A stretch of 64,000 nt of DNA from Gammaproteobacteria bacterium. GTDB lineage: Bacteria; Pseudomonadota; Gammaproteobacteria; Nevskiales; Nevskiaceae. The notes below the pieces were generated by a model, which was not told the DNA's origin, did not search any database, and saw nothing but the letters and a program-made list of their open reading frames with translations. The translations under genes and the position numbers were made by a program. Where the stretch lies: positions 1-64,000 of the forward strand of contig JAHZLQ010000027.1 of NCBI GenBank assembly GCA_022599775.1, read 5' to 3'. Of this stretch, positions 27,204 through 35,679 are shown in pieces (the first letter of the stretch is position 1; every line of letters starts with the position of its first letter).

Positions 27204-28793
27204 TTGAACCGCAAGCTCGCCCTTCTGGCTGCCTATGCCGCCTTCGGACTGACCTCGGCCTGTGCTGACGGGCTCCGCCCTGAACCCCTGCACTCGACGA
27301 ATACGATCAACATCCCAGTTAATCGCCAGTCTCCATTCTACGCTGAAGATCGCCGTCGTTTGTCGGCTGTGAAGCGCCGTACACCAGTTGTTCACGCCAA
27401 AAACGTAATTTTGTTTGTCGGCGACGGCATGGGCATCTCCACGATCACGGCCGCGCGTATCCGTGCCGGACAACTGGCCGGCGGCAACGGTGAAGACCAT
27501 TCCTTGTCGTTCGAAGCGTTTCCTGCCCTCGGTCTGATCAAAACCTACGAAGTCAATCAGCAGACCGCGGACTCCGCCGGCACCGCCACCGCGATGATCA
27601 CCGGGGCCAAGACCAAGGCCGGCATGCTCAGCGTGGCGCCGGATGTGGAACTGGGTGATCCCCTCGCCTGCACGCCACAACATGCGTTGACCACGCTGTT
27701 CGAAGTCGCCGAGCAGGCCGGCCTTGCAACCGGCCTGGTCACCACCGCGCGCCTGACGCACGCCACACCGGCGGCGATGTATGCGCACAGTCCGCACCGC
27801 AACTGGGAGAACGACAGTCTGGTGCCACAGGGCAGTAATTGCCGCGACATCGCGCGCCAGCTGGTCGAGTTCGCGCCGGGCGACGGGCTGGATGTCGCGC
27901 TGGGCGGCGGTCGCGCACAGTTCCTGCCGCAAACGGTCGGTGGCAAGCGCTTGGACGGTCGCGACCTCGAAGCACAATGGCGCCAGCGCTACGGTTCTGA
28001 CGGACAGGTGGTGAACGATGCGCAAACGCTGAAGGCAAGCGCAGTCACACGCTCATCCCATCTGCTGGGTTTGTTCGCGGCATCGCATGTGCCCTACGTG
28101 GAGGATCGGCCGCCCACAGTACCGAGCCTGGTGGACATGACCGAAGCTGCGATCTCGCGTTTGCAGGCAAACGACAAGGGCTTCGTGTTGATGGTCGAAG
28201 CCGGTCGAATCGATCACGCGCACCACGCCGGCAATGCATATCGCGCACTCGCGGAAGCCATCGAATTGTCCGCTGCGGTCGAACGTGCGCTGGCAATGAC
28301 GGACCCGGCCGACACGCTGATACTCGTAACGGCCGACCACAGCCACACGCTGATGATCACCGGCTACCCCACACGCGGGAACCCGATCCTCGGCAAAGTG
28401 GTGTCGAACGATGCTCACGGCAATCCGCGGACGGAGCCGTCGCTGGCACTGGATGGCAAGCCATACACCACCTTGTCCTACGTCAATGGCAACGGCTACG
28501 CCGAGCATCGCTCGCCGGATGCGGAAGAGGAACCCGAAGATGAGGCGATTCTGGCGGCCAGCGGCCGCCGGCTCGGCCTCGATGCCGACACCGAGGCGCC
28601 GGACTATCATCAGGAAGCCTTGGTACCACTGCGCGCCGAAACCCACGGCGGAGAGGATGTCGCGGTGTTTGCGACCGGTCCGGGCTCCGCCTGGATCCAT
28701 GGCGTGCAGGAGCAGAGCTATCTGTTTCAGGTGATGGCGACGGCACTGGGATTCGAACTGCCGGAACCACTGCCGGCGAATTCGACACCTTAG
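27204..28793 (+). CDS. Alkaline phosphatase family protein
   Basis: About 529 residues. An N-terminal signal peptide (NRKLALLAAYAAFGLTSACA) suggests export. The alkaline phosphatase fold is clear: metal-binding ILFVGDGMG, catalytic Ser124 in TADSAGTATAM, RIDHAHHAGN and VTADHSHT supplying zinc ligands. It should release phosphate from organic esters outside the cytoplasm. The TTG start at 27204 gives a normal-length signal peptide; ATG at 27147 would add 19 residues before it. An insertion rich in acidic residues (EEEPEDEAI) lies near the C-terminus. Divergent from the UvrY-type gene. No Pho box could be identified with confidence in the short shared upstream region. Confidence 0.9.
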   Translation: MNRKLALLAAYAAFGLTSACADGLRPEPLHSTNTINIPVNRQSPFYAEDRRRLSAVKRRTPVVHAKNVILFVGDGMGISTITAARIRAGQLAGGNGEDHSLSFEAFPALGLIKTYEVNQQTADSAGTATAMITGAKTKAGMLSVAPDVELGDPLACTPQHALTTLFEVAEQAGLATGLVTTARLTHATPAAMYAHSPHRNWENDSLVPQGSNCRDIARQLVEFAPGDGLDVALGGGRAQFLPQTVGGKRLDGRDLEAQWRQRYGSDGQVVNDAQTLKASAVTRSSHLLGLFAASHVPYVEDRPPTVPSLVDMTEAAISRLQANDKGFVLMVEAGRIDHAHHAGNAYRALAEAIELSAAVERALAMTDPADTLILVTADHSHTLMITGYPTRGNPILGKVVSNDAHGNPRTEPSLALDGKPYTTLSYVNGNGYAEHRSPDAEEEPEDEAILAASGRRLGLDADTEAPDYHQEALVPLRAETHGGEDVAVFATGPGSAWIHGVQEQSYLFQVMATALGFELPEPLPANSTP

Positions 28794-28805
28794 GAATCAC
28801 CAACG

Positions 28806-28837
28806 AAAAAGGCCCGGAAAGATTCCGGGCCTTTTTC
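28806..28837. terminator. Bidirectional terminator
   Basis: A perfect 9-bp stem GGCCCGGAA/TTCCGGGCC with a three-base loop is flanked by five A on the left and five T on the right, so it works in both directions. It separates the convergent phosphatase and aceA genes. Confidence 0.9.
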
Positions 28838-28856
28838 TTCCAGCTGAGTACGGAAC

Positions 28857-30176
28857 TCAGTGGAACTGCTCTTCCTCGGTGGAGCCGGTCAGCGCCGTGA
28901 CCGAGGACGTTCCGCCCTGGATCACGGTGGTGACGTCGTCGAAATAACCGGCGCCAACTTCCTGCTGGTGCGATACGAAGGTATAGCCCTTGTCGCGAGC
29001 CGCGAACTCCGGCTCCTGCACCATGTTCACGTAGTGCTTCATGCCTTCGCCGCGCGCGTAGTTGTAGGCAAGCTCGAAGGTGTTGTACCAATTGGTGTGG
29101 ATGCCGGCCAGAGTGATGAACTGGAACTTGTAGCCCATCTCCGAGAGCTTGTCCTGGAACACCGCAATGGTCTTGTCGTCCAGGTTCTTCTTCCAGTTGA
29201 AGCTGGGCGAGCAGTTGTAGGCCAGCAGCTGGCCGGGGCTTTCCTTGCGCACCGCATCGGCGAATTCCTTGGCGAAACCGAGGTCCGGCGTGCCGGTCTC
29301 GCACCACACCAGATCCGCATACGGCGCATAGGCGACACCGCGCGAGATCGCCTGCTCCAGGCCATTCTTGACGCGGTAGAAGCCTTCGTTGGTACGCTCG
29401 CCGAGCAGGAACGGCGCATCGTTCGGATCGTGATCCGAGGTCAGCAGATTGGCCGCTTCGGCGTCGGTACGCGCCAGTACGATCGACGGCACGCCAAGCA
29501 CGTCGGCCGCCAGGCGGGCCGCCAGCAACTTCTGTACGGCTTCACCGGTCGGCACCAGCACCTTGCCGCCCATGTGACCGCACTTCTTCACCGCGGCCAG
29601 CTGATCCTCGAAGTGCACACCCGCGGCACCGGCCTGGATCATGTTCTTCATCAGTTCATAGCCGTTGAGCACACCACCGAAACCGGCTTCGCCGTCGGCG
29701 ACGATCGGCAGGAAGAAGTCCTTGGCGTCCTCGTCCTTGATCTTGCCGTCACAGATGCCCTTCCACTGGATCTCGTCGGCGCGCTGGAAGGTGTTGTTGA
29801 TGCGGCGAACCATCGTCGGCACGGAGTTGTACGCATACAGCGACTGGTCCGGGTACATGGTTTCAGAGGTGTTGCCGTCCGCGGCGACCTGCCAACCGGA
29901 CAGATACACGGCTTCCAGGCCGGCCTTGGCCTGCTGCATCGCCTGCCCTGCGGTGATCGCGCCGAATGAATTGACATAGCCCTTCTTGGCCGTGCCGTTG
30001 ACGAGTTCCCAAAGCTTCTCGGCGCCACGCTTGGCCAGGGTGTATTCGGTTTTCAGGCTACCGCGCAGGCGAACCACGTCCGCTGCGGTGTAACCACGCT
30101 TGACACCTTTCCAGCGGGGATTGGTCGCCCAATCCTGCTCCAGGGCCTTGATCTGCTCGTCGCGGGAATTACTCAT
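28857..30176 (-). CDS. aceA: Isocitrate lyase
   Basis: A 439-residue glyoxylate-shunt enzyme splitting isocitrate into glyoxylate and succinate. The catalytic loop motif KKCGHMGGK, with the active-site cysteine, sits near the middle. The N-terminal [16 protein letters not shown], the metal-binding FEDQL and the C-terminal substrate region ([11 protein letters not shown]) all match the family, as does length. Its presence implies growth on acetate or fatty acids, consistent with the lipid-active genes elsewhere in the window. No malate synthase is adjacent. Confidence 0.98.
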   Translation of the reverse strand: MSNSRDEQIKALEQDWATNPRWKGVKRGYTAADVVRLRGSLKTEYTLAKRGAEKLWELVNGTAKKGYVNSFGAITAGQAMQQAKAGLEAVYLSGWQVAADGNTSETMYPDQSLYAYNSVPTMVRRINNTFQRADEIQWKGICDGKIKDEDAKDFFLPIVADGEAGFGGVLNGYELMKNMIQAGAAGVHFEDQLAAVKKCGHMGGKVLVPTGEAVQKLLAARLAADVLGVPSIVLARTDAEAANLLTSDHDPNDAPFLLGERTNEGFYRVKNGLEQAISRGVAYAPYADLVWCETGTPDLGFAKEFADAVRKESPGQLLAYNCSPSFNWKKNLDDKTIAVFQDKLSEMGYKFQFITLAGIHTNWYNTFELAYNYARGEGMKHYVNMVQEPEFAARDKGYTFVSHQQEVGAGYFDDVTTVIQGGTSSVTALTGSTEEEQFH

Positions 30177-30712
30177 ATTAAGAAGAACCTCTGTCAGTCA
30201 AAAAAAATCCGGGTGGAAAGTCATCACTCAAGTATTCGGGAGCATTCCTTGACCGTGGATGACACGACCGCGGCTGCCCCACTCGTTTTGAATCGCGCAA
30301 CTGGCACGCGAAAAGCCGTCAAACAGCGCCGCTGAGACGACCGTACTGCTGGATTGAATTCAATGGTCTGACGGCACTTGAACTCGAACGCCGTGGCGAT
30401 GCCCAGCGGTGCCGTCAAATTGGGGAGGCCTGAGCGGCCCGCGGGCCGGCGCTGACTGAATGGAACGGCCTCTGGCCTGGAGCTGCATGCCGGACTCGAA
30501 ACAAAGTCGAACCCGAGACGGGTCGGATCTGCTGATTTCGTTTCGGGGCGCAACTCGCCCATCCGCGGCCTCCGTACTCAAGCGTAGGGGGCGCGAATAT
30601 ACCGAAGCGGCCTCTACGACGCAATGCAACATAGCTACGACGAGGGGCGAAGCCAGCGCTGCGCAAACGCCCGAAAGCCTGTCAGCTCGGCGTCGGACGT
30701 AAACTGAAATTC
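30177..30712. other. 536-bp non-coding stretch upstream of aceA
   Basis: Several short frames on both strands cross this region but none has codon character, a ribosome-binding site or a recognisable product. It must hold the aceA promoter and probably its regulator sites. I see a 9-bp perfect inverted repeat, TGACGGCAC at 30369-30377 and GTGCCGTCA at 30409-30417, separated by 31 bases, and an A-rich run (30201-30208) close to aceA. No recognisable sigma-70 promoter or terminator was identified. Confidence 0.5.
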
Positions 30713-31198
30713 TCAGTCGGTGTGGATCGCCTTGTCCGAAACCACGATCCCGTCCTCATCCGCGTATAGCCAGGCGCCCGGCGAAAAGCTGACGTTGGCA
30801 AATGTCAGCACGCGGTCCCGCTGCGCGCCGTGTAACCCTTTTTCACTCTTTCGCGGATGCAGGCCCAGCGCCTTGATTCCCAGATCGCACTGCTCCAGTT
30901 CGCTCGAGTCACGGACGCAGCCAAACACCACGATGCCCGCCCAGCCATTCTTGACACCGAGCACGCCGAGGTTGCCGCCGACCAGCGCGCAACGGTCCGA
31001 CCCTCCGCCGTCGACCACCAGCACGCGGCCCTCGCCCGGCTCTGCAAGCATCGCCCGGACCTCGACGTTGTCCTCGAACACTTTCAGCGTGGCGACCGGC
31101 CCGTGAAAGGCGATGCGCCCACCGAAATCCGCAAACACGGGCTGACAGACCTGCGCCTCAGGATGTGCATCGGACAGGTCGGTGGTGGCAAAGCTCAT
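30713..31198 (-). CDS. rraA: RraA-family protein (RNase E inhibitor-like or 4-hydroxy-4-methyl-2-oxoglutarate aldolase)
   Basis: A 161-residue RraA-fold protein. The substrate and phosphate region [20 protein letters not shown] and the following VRD motif are visible. E. coli RraA binds RNase E and modulates mRNA decay. Other members with the conserved Arg-Asp pair are metal-dependent aldolases, and sequence alone cannot separate these. The ATG at 31198 overlaps the dsbB stop (ATGA), with AGGA upstream. The longer frame to 31747 would lie over dsbB. Confidence 0.88.
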   Translation of the reverse strand: MSFATTDLSDAHPEAQVCQPVFADFGGRIAFHGPVATLKVFEDNVEVRAMLAEPGEGRVLVVDGGGSDRCALVGGNLGVLGVKNGWAGIVVFGCVRDSSELEQCDLGIKALGLHPRKSEKGLHGAQRDRVLTFANVSFSPGAWLYADEDGIVVSDKAIHTD

Positions 31199-31707
31199 AG
31201 ATAGTTCCTGTATTGGTTCTTGGAAAGAATGGGTATCGCGATCCAGTAAAGGGTGATGCCGGCAAAGGCCGCAAGCGTCCATCCCGGCAGCGATACGCCC
31301 ATGAATTGGGCATCGATGATTGCGCAGTTGCCATCGCCGCTGAGCACGGTGGTCACCACCTGCTTGAGTGGCAACACATCCATCAGATAATCCAGCGTCG
31401 GACCGCAGGCTGGCACCTGGTCCGGTGGCAGCCCCTGCAACCAGACATGTCGCGCGGCGATACCGGCGCCTGCCAGTGACATGAGCATGCCCAGAACCGA
31501 GTAGACGCTCCGTGCGCCGCCTCCACGTGGGGCGTGTACCGCCGCCACGAAAAACACCAGTCCGGTCGCAATCATCGCCACGCGCTGAAAGATGCACATC
31601 GGACAGGGTTCCAGGCCCTGATAGACCTGCAGGTACAGCGCGAAAGCCATGGCCGCGGCACACGCGACGAAGCCGAGTACTGCCAGCCAACGGTAGGGAA
31701 TCGTCAT
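31195..31707 (-). CDS. dsbB: Disulfide bond formation protein DsbB
   Basis: A 170-residue four-helix membrane protein that reoxidises DsbA and passes electrons to quinones. The first redox pair is Cys35-Cys38 ([10 protein letters not shown]). The second pair is Cys101 ([13 protein letters not shown]) and Cys128 (GDGNCAIID), matching E. coli spacing. The ATG at 31707 is preferred; TTG 31722 would add five residues. Translationally coupled to rraA. Confidence 0.95.
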   Translation of the reverse strand: MTIPYRWLAVLGFVACAAAMAFALYLQVYQGLEPCPMCIFQRVAMIATGLVFFVAAVHAPRGGGARSVYSVLGMLMSLAGAGIAARHVWLQGLPPDQVPACGPTLDYLMDVLPLKQVVTTVLSGDGNCAIIDAQFMGVSLPGWTLAAFAGITLYWIAIPILSKNQYRNYL

Positions 31708-31837
31708 CGGGCGCCGTGTCAATCGAACAGTGAGGAGAAGTCGCCACGCAATGTAGCGGCCGACGCGCGCAGTCGCAATGCGGCTTGCAAGGCCGCGACG
31801 GTCTGTGCTCCCCTTTGACGATCAGGGAGACCAGAAC

Positions 31838-31852
31838 ATGGACAAGAGATGA
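31838..31852 (+). other. Possible four-codon leader minicistron ahead of the symporter
   Basis: ATG GAC AAG AGA TGA encodes MDKR and stops inside the ATG of the downstream symporter (ATGA overlap). A GGGAG motif lies about 9 bases before this first ATG, while the symporter ATG itself has only AAGAG immediately upstream. It may couple initiation or may be chance. Confidence 0.3.
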
Positions 31853-33408
31853 CCCATCTCGAATGGCCGGACTACGTCACGATCGCGGTTTACTTTCTGA
31901 TCACGGCCGCGATCGGATTTTCCGTCAGTCGTCGCAAGACCACATCCGAGGATCTGTTTCTGGCGGGGCGCTCGCTGGGGCCGGCGGCGGTCGGCTTTTC
32001 GCTGTTTGCCTCGAACATCTCATCGGACACCTTGGTCGGGCTGCCCGGCGCCGCCTATCAGACCGGGATTTCTGCCGCCAATTACGAATGGATGGCGGGC
32101 CTGGTCCTGATCTTCGCCGTGTTCCTGGTGCTGCCTGCCCTGATGCGCTCCAAGGCGCAGACGATGCCGGAACTGATGGGAGCCCGCTTCGACCGGCGGA
32201 TGCGTCTGTACCTGTCGGCGATCACGCTGTTCCTGTCCATCGTGCTCGATACGGCGGGCACGCTCTACGCAGGCAGCCTGATCACCACGACCTTCCTGCC
32301 CCATCTGAACATGACCGAGGTGTGCTACGCGATCGCCCTGTTCGCGGCCGTGTATACCGCCGCGGGCGGTCTGCGCGCGGTGGTGTACACCGATTTCATG
32401 CAGGCCATCGTGCTGCTGTTCGGCTCGGGCTGTCTGGCCTACATCGTGTTCGGCAAGTTTGACTTCTCGTGGGCCAAGGTCACCGCCGAAATTCCGGGTG
32501 AAAAGCTGTCATTGATCCGTCCGATCGACGATCCCGGCGTGCCCTGGTTGGGGCTGGTCACCGGCCTGCCGATCGTGGGCTTCTACTACTGGACGATGAA
32601 TCAGTACGTCATCCAGCGCGTCTTCGGTGCCCGCGACCTCCGGACCGCCGGCCGCGCCTCGCTGATCGCAGCAACACTGAAATTGCTCCCGCTGTTTCTG
32701 ATGGTCCTGCCCGGTGCAATGGCGATCAAGCTCCTGCCCGATCTTGAACATGCCGATCAGGTGTTCCCGCGCATGGTGGCGGAATTCACGCCGACAGGAC
32801 TCACCGGACTGATCGTGGCCGGCATCATCGCGGCGCTGATGTCGACCTGCTCATCCACACTCAATTCCGCAGCGACGCTGATCACGCTGGATTTCGTGCA
32901 GCCGCACAAACCACAGTGGTCATCCGAGAAGCTGGCCTGGTTCGGTCGCATCACCACCATCGTCGTGGCCCTGATCGCCGCCACCTGGGCGCCGATGATC
33001 CAGCACTTCTCGGGACTGTGGGCCTATCTGCAACAGATCTTCGCGTTCGTGGCCTCGCCGCTGGTCGCGGTGTTCCTGTTCGGTCTGCTCTCGACCCGGC
33101 TGGGCTCCAAGGCGGCATTCCGTGGGCTGGTCAGCGGACACGTTTTCAGCGCCCTGCTGTTCATCCCGTTTCTCAAGGATTGGGTTCCGATCCACTTCAC
33201 CATCGTCGGCGGTGTGATCTTCGCCGCGACCGTCCTGCTGACGGCGATGTGGGCGTGGATTCTTGGCGATGCGGATCGTCCGGCCCCCGGCGATGCACAC
33301 ATTGCCGTGTTCGCGCGACAGGGCCTGGAACGGATCACGCCGGACGTGAAGATCGGCGCCGCCTGCATCCTCGTGGTGATCGCGGTGATCCTGATCGTGT
33401 TCCGTTAG
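31849..33408 (+). CDS. Sodium/solute symporter (SSS family)
   Basis: A 519-residue polytopic membrane protein with about 13-14 predicted helices. Recognisable SSS segments are [20 protein letters not shown] near the N-terminus, [18 protein letters not shown] in the middle, and [20 protein letters not shown], which contains the Na2-site serines. The length and the extended C-terminus resemble the SGLT-like branch. Substrate could be a sugar, inositol or a carboxylate; the neighbours (dsbB, entericidin) give no clue. Confidence 0.9.
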   Translation: MTHLEWPDYVTIAVYFLITAAIGFSVSRRKTTSEDLFLAGRSLGPAAVGFSLFASNISSDTLVGLPGAAYQTGISAANYEWMAGLVLIFAVFLVLPALMRSKAQTMPELMGARFDRRMRLYLSAITLFLSIVLDTAGTLYAGSLITTTFLPHLNMTEVCYAIALFAAVYTAAGGLRAVVYTDFMQAIVLLFGSGCLAYIVFGKFDFSWAKVTAEIPGEKLSLIRPIDDPGVPWLGLVTGLPIVGFYYWTMNQYVIQRVFGARDLRTAGRASLIAATLKLLPLFLMVLPGAMAIKLLPDLEHADQVFPRMVAEFTPTGLTGLIVAGIIAALMSTCSSTLNSAATLITLDFVQPHKPQWSSEKLAWFGRITTIVVALIAATWAPMIQHFSGLWAYLQQIFAFVASPLVAVFLFGLLSTRLGSKAAFRGLVSGHVFSALLFIPFLKDWVPIHFTIVGGVIFAATVLLTAMWAWILGDADRPAPGDAHIAVFARQGLERITPDVKIGAACILVVIAVILIVFR

Positions 33409-33532
33409 CCGCGGCTCCGCCCCAACGGCGCTTCACGGACGATTCAGTACTCCCATGCACACTGCGACTGGACTGTGTAGGCAATCCAAGGAGCACTGTT
33501 AACGTGAATCACGCGCAGCGTGATGCCGACCT

Positions 33533-33592
33533 ACCCTCGCCCGCTTGCGGGAGAGGGGGGACCGCTCGCGACTGCGAGCGGTGGGTGAGGGG
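33533..33592. repeat. REP-like palindromic intergenic repeat
   Basis: Outer arms ACCCTCGC and GTGAGGGG enclose two hairpins: CCCGC-TT-GCGGG (33540-33551) and CCGCTCGC-GACT-GCGAGCGG (33562-33581). The unit would fold as a three-way junction. The CTCTCCCGC/GCGGGAGAG theme is typical of dispersed intergenic repeats in Xanthomonadales-like genomes. No second copy was found in this window. Confidence 0.6.
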
Positions 33593-33649
33593 AACGGCCA
33601 TGACGCAGGAGATTCATTTTGCGGGGCGCCGCTTGCGGCATGGCCGTTA

Positions 33650-33811
33650 ATGAAACAGATCGTATCTGCGACGGGCGTGGTCTTGATGCTGTCATCCGGT
33701 CTATGGCTGACGGCCTGCAACACGATTCAGGGGGCCGGCAAAGATATGGAAGCTGGCGCCGAAAAAGTGCAGGAATGCGCCAACCAGGATGGTGACGGTT
33801 GCGACGAATAA
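33650..33811 (+). CDS. Entericidin A/B-family small lipoprotein
   Basis: A 53-residue lipoprotein. The signal peptide ends in lipobox LTAC (Cys23), followed by the family core NTIQGAGKDMEAGAEKV and a short acidic tail. Entericidins form an antidote/toxin pair in enterobacteria, but most proteobacteria carry a single copy of unclear role. The ATG at 33650 opens the signal peptide directly. The longer frame from 33545 starts inside the palindromic repeat. A terminator follows at 33832. Confidence 0.88.
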   Translation: MKQIVSATGVVLMLSSGLWLTACNTIQGAGKDMEAGAEKVQECANQDGDGCDE

Positions 33812-33831
33812 GACCGCAAGCCGCCATCCGT

Positions 33832-33867
33832 AAAAAAGGCCGGCGCCCCGAAGGGTACCGGCCTTTT
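33832..33867. terminator. Bidirectional terminator
   Basis: Stem GGCCGG/CCGGCC with additional inner pairing (GGCGCC..., CCCGAAGGG) is flanked by six A and five T. It separates the convergent entericidin and class I fumarase genes. Confidence 0.75.
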
Positions 33868-33883
33868 TCATTCGATGGCCTGA

Positions 33884-35404
33884 TCAGGCCGCCACGACCG
33901 GGATCTTGCCGATCATCGCCTGCCATTTCTTCGGACCGGTCTGGTGCACCGACTCGCCGCTGGAATCCACCGCCACGGTGACGGGCATGTCCTCGACCTC
34001 GAATTCGTAGATCGCCTCCATGCCGAGGTCCTCGAAGCCGACCACCGTGGCCGACTTGATTGCCTTGGACACCAGATAGGCCGCACCGCCGACCGCCATC
34101 AGGTAGGCGCTCTTGTGCTTGCGGATGGCCTCGATCGCGACCGGGCCGCGCTCGGCCTTGCCGACCATCGAGATCAGACCGGTCTGCGCCAGCATCATCT
34201 CGGTGAACTTGTCCATGCGCGTCGCCGTGGTCGGGCCGGCCGGACCGACAGCCTCATTGCGTACCGGATCGACCGGGCCGACGTAGTAGATCACGCGATT
34301 GCGGAAATCCACCGGCAAGGACTCGCCCTTGGCCAGCATGTCCTGAATGCGCTTGTGCGCGGCATCGCGGCCGGTCAGCATCTTGCCGTTGAGCAACAGG
34401 ATCTGGCCCGGCGTCCAGCTGGCGACCTGCTCGGGCGTCAGCGTATTCAGATCGACGCGGGTGGCGACCTCGGTGTCGGCTTCCCAGGTCACCTGCGGCC
34501 AGTCTTCGAGCTTGGGTGTCGGCAGTACGGCCGGACCGGTACCGTCCAGATGGAAATGCACGTGGCGCGTCGCCGCGCAGTTCGGGATCATCGCCACCGG
34601 CAGGTTCGCGGCGTGGGTCGGGTAATCCAGCACCTTGACGTCGACCACCGTGGTCAGGCCACCCAAGCCCTGCGCGCCAATGCCCAGGGCATTGACCTTC
34701 TCATAGAGTTCCAGTCGCAGTTCCTCGGCCCGGTTTGCCGGACCGCGCTCGATCAGCTCCGAGATATCCACCGGCGCCATCAGCGATTCCTTGGCCAACA
34801 GCATCGCCTTTTCCGGCGTGCCGCCGATGCCGATGCCGAGGATTCCCGGCGGGCACCAGCCGGCGCCCATGGTCGGGAGCATCTTGAGCACCCAGTCGAC
34901 GATCGAATCCGAAGGATTGAGCATCACCATCTTCGACTTCGCCTCGGAACCGCCGCCCTTGGCGGCGCAGATCACTTCAAGCTCGTCGCCAGGCACGATC
35001 TCGTAGTGAATCACCGCCGGCGTGTTGTCCTTGGTGTTGCTGCGCTTACCGGCCGGATCGGCCAGCACCGAGGCGCGCAGCTTGTTGTCCGGGTCGTTGT
35101 AGGCGCGGCGCACGCCTTCGTTGACCATTTCGTCGACCGACAGCGTCGCGTCCCAGCGCAGGTTCATGCCCACCTTCAGAAACACCGTGGCGATGCCGGT
35201 GTCCTGGCAGATCGGCCGGCGGCCTTCGGCGCTCATGCGTGAATTCGTCAGAATCTGGGCGATGGCGTCTTTTGCCGCCGGGTTCTGTTCGCGCTCATAG
35301 GCGCTGCCGAGCGCCTGAATGTAGTCGAGCGGATGGTAGTAGCTGATGTACTGAAACGCGTCGGCAATGGACGCGATGAAATCTTCCTGGCGGATCGTGG
35401 TCAT
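33884..35404 (-). CDS. Fumarate hydratase class I (iron-sulfur type)
   Basis: A 506-residue [4Fe-4S] hydro-lyase interconverting fumarate and malate. The three cluster cysteines are in RPICQDTG (Cys66), GWCPPGILGIGIGG and IPNCAATRH. The N-terminal alpha domain and the C-terminal beta domain (GPAGPTTATRMDKFTEMM) are fused in one chain, as in FumA/FumB. Length matches. This enzyme is oxygen- and iron-sensitive, and a stable class II fumarase is encoded 3.8 kb away, the usual redundancy for iron or oxidative stress. Confidence 0.96.
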   Translation of the reverse strand: MTTIRQEDFIASIADAFQYISYYHPLDYIQALGSAYEREQNPAAKDAIAQILTNSRMSAEGRRPICQDTGIATVFLKVGMNLRWDATLSVDEMVNEGVRRAYNDPDNKLRASVLADPAGKRSNTKDNTPAVIHYEIVPGDELEVICAAKGGGSEAKSKMVMLNPSDSIVDWVLKMLPTMGAGWCPPGILGIGIGGTPEKAMLLAKESLMAPVDISELIERGPANRAEELRLELYEKVNALGIGAQGLGGLTTVVDVKVLDYPTHAANLPVAMIPNCAATRHVHFHLDGTGPAVLPTPKLEDWPQVTWEADTEVATRVDLNTLTPEQVASWTPGQILLLNGKMLTGRDAAHKRIQDMLAKGESLPVDFRNRVIYYVGPVDPVRNEAVGPAGPTTATRMDKFTEMMLAQTGLISMVGKAERGPVAIEAIRKHKSAYLMAVGGAAYLVSKAIKSATVVGFEDLGMEAIYEFEVEDMPVTVAVDSSGESVHQTGPKKWQAMIGKIPVVAA

Positions 35405-35679
35405 GTTCGGCTAGGTGTCTGTCGTCGGATAAAAGCGCGCAAATGCTACTACCACATTCATCGGAGCGCGACGCACGCCGATTTGCGCTGTCGGCCAACG
35501 GCATGGTGTCGACCGACCACCTTTGCGCCGCGTGTCCGAATTGTCCCGTTGCGCCGGTCGCTGTCACGCGCGGGTATTTCCACGGTTCCCTGAAGTCGGC
35601 ATAAAGACTCTCGAATAAAGTCGTCTCATAAAAAACAAACAAATGCGGCCCAAGCGCCGCGGTGCAGGAGAGAGAAACC

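Noticed and set aside
26451..28025. 524-codon fusion regulator
   Set aside because: The N-terminal half is antisense to the alkaline phosphatase; only the last 217 or so codons match a response regulator.
30224..30666. Small genes in the gap upstream of aceA
   Set aside because: Frames on both strands lack ribosome-binding sites, signals or recognisable products.
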